Positions 62,401 to 64,000 of a stretch of 64,000 bases of DNA are shown one piece after another; position 1 is the first letter of the stretch; each line of letters opens with the position of its first letter. Made by a program: the position numbers and the translations under genes. The DNA lies in the NCBI GenBank assembly GCA_050084985.1, contig JBITNC010000001.1:203856001-203920000 (forward strand), in the 5' to 3' direction. Source of the DNA: Nageia nagi. Taxonomy: Eukaryota > Pinophyta. The notes below the pieces were generated by a model, which saw only the letters and a program-made list of their open reading frames with translations, was not told where the DNA came from and made no database searches.

Positions 62401-64000
62401 ACAAGACTATTTAAATTTCTCTCCTTATAATAACTCATGCAAGGAAGGTAGTTTCACCTATTGTATGTTTGGATTATATTTAAATAAGATGCTTTAGTTG
62501 ATTAAATTAACTATTTCTTTCTTATTGAATGAATTGTTAACTTTGTGATCTAATGGGTTTATGGTTTACATAATACATTAATGAATGAAGTGGGGAACTA
62601 GGGTTAGAAAATACCACCTAAGTTACATGACCTCACATATGAAACCAAAGAGGATTATGGTTTTTGTTTATTTGCAAGTTATAGAAATCGATTAATAAAA
62701 TTTATGACTTATTAAAAATTATTTGATTGTGAAAATAAATAGGGATCAAATGTATATTATTCAAATGCTTGTAAAATGGTCTAAGGGATCGAAAAGAAAT
62801 AAGAACCCTAAATAAATCCACTATCATCCCAAATGTTTGGAAAGGATCCCAAATTAGTCATATGGACTCAAATTTAGATTTAGGACCATACGGGAAATAA
62901 TGGGTATCTTTGGGATTAAAATAGGAATAGATGGGATCATTTGGGATTCCATGGAAAACACTATGGGATTTAAATAGTAAAGTTTTTTGAACACAACTAA
63001 AATGAGGTTTGAACTTAAACTAGTGAATTATATCTTTAAGGTGTGACATGTACACACTCTCAAGCTTAAATGCACAAAAGAATATGATGAATTTTATATG
63101 GGTAATGAAATTCAATATGTCATTTGAATAAAATCAGGGCACGATCATCAGGAGTATTCGCTCACATGAGAAGGCATGAATACTTGATGAATGTACCCTC
63201 GTAGTTACAAAGAAAGGATGAGGACTAAATAAAATCGATAAGGTATCAATATGTAATCTATGTGGGATATATGTCCATAAATAGTGAACCTTATGAAGCC
63301 GATAATTTGATAATTTTTTATTTTTTTTTTAAATGATCTTAACTGTAGGGGTTTTAGATTGTGAATGTTTGGATTGTGTTACACTTTACCACCTCACCCC
63401 TAGATTAAATATTTTTTGTCCATCCCTAAATTTATTATCAGCAGAAATAAAATACCTTAGTGAGAAATAAAATTTAGGTATCTACAATATTTCATTGCAA
63501 TATTCTAGGTAATTAATTAATTCTCCATATGCCATAGCCCAAATTTGCTGTGAATTTTCTTGTCGTATTTTATTGCAATGTTATATTGTGTGAGTTAAAC
63601 ACTTGTACTTTTGATATAAATATATATACATATTTTGTGCCTATTTGATGGGTGATATGATAGTTCTATGATGAATAATAGAAATTGATCCTATCATATT
63701 ATTTATTAAAGTACACATTACTATTGAGATGCTTATTGTGATGTGTAGGGATAAGTGTATGAAGGCAGGATGCTCTCAGGTGGAATAAAAATGATAGCTT
63801 GATAAGATTCAAAAGATCATTTGAGATCTAAGAGAACAATATAGACAGTCTCAGGAAGGTAAATTATCATATAGGTTGCATGAGATGAGGATCCAAAAAG
63901 GTAGTCTCCATTGATGTATGATGTTTATTATGCTTGTGATATGTTGTCTCTTGCTTATTGTTGTGGGTGCAAATTAAATTAGTTCGAGGATTTTATTCAT

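Larger units (their letters stand above)
55966..64000. other. Intergenic, no recognised gene
   Basis: Very AT-rich. Short open stretches occur (for example 62031-62240, 54616-54819 just outside, 60506-60706) but none shows a domain. TGTAACGACCC at 61,161 and the minus-strand TGTAGATACC at 63,486 resemble LTR starts without visible partners. Confidence 0.5.

Overview
The window is AT-rich plant nuclear DNA built mostly of old, broken and nested transposable elements around the 3' end of one recognisable host gene. The low gene density, 17-kb intron, layered LTR retrotransposons and heavy decay of methylatable sites point to a large-genome seed plant. A conifer or other gymnosperm is my best inference, but no sequence proves the taxon. 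No rRNA gene, tRNA gene, CRISPR array or prokaryotic feature is visible.

Host gene (1-22.6 kb, + strand). Three short exons at 5042-5111, 22169-22246 and 22382-22444 join in phase. They read as the C-terminal end of a SPOUT-fold putative RNA methyltransferase of the C9orf114/SPOUT1 family. Exons one and two are separated by a 17,057-bp intron. Upstream, at least the 5 kb reaching the window start is also intronic or 5' sequence. These introns carry a Ty3/gypsy pol remnant (1-2246, -), a decayed hAT transposase (2351-4380, +), a Ty1/copia element (about 6.0-16.6 kb, -) that was itself hit by a complete 5.6-kb gag-protease Ty3/gypsy element (A1, 6647-12233, -, TSD TCTAG), and two candidate solo LTRs. 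Every intronic retroelement is antisense to the gene.

Middle (22.6-40.1 kb). After a featureless stretch comes a Tat-like Ty3/gypsy remnant without an integrase core (about 24-27 kb, -). Next is a 12.7-kb element B (27399-40091, -, TSD GATAG) with 1.37-1.39-kb LTRs, only gag and protease, and a leader filled by a diverged tandem array of about 62 bp. A 6.5-kb Tat-lineage element C (30211-36681, -, TSD CCATG) sits inside B's gag. It has lost the region from the RT thumb to the integrase N-terminus by a deletion that leaves the reading frame open.

Right part (40-64 kb). Degenerate repeats are followed by a relic of a plant mobile domain protein (43.4-44 kb, +), a copia pol remnant (44.1-47.5 kb, -), a truncated B-type LTR, and a 5'-truncated second copy of the A family (A2, 48.8-51.58 kb, +). 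A possible second mobile-domain fragment, a long (AT)n tract and one small gypsy integrase tail follow. The last 8 kb contain almost nothing recognisable.

The most distinctive signal is in the A family. Its gag-protease reading frame runs into a tandem array of about 30-bp (10-codon) units that occupies the place where reverse transcriptase would normally lie. The feature is shared by both copies and stays in frame over about 1.5 kb in A1.
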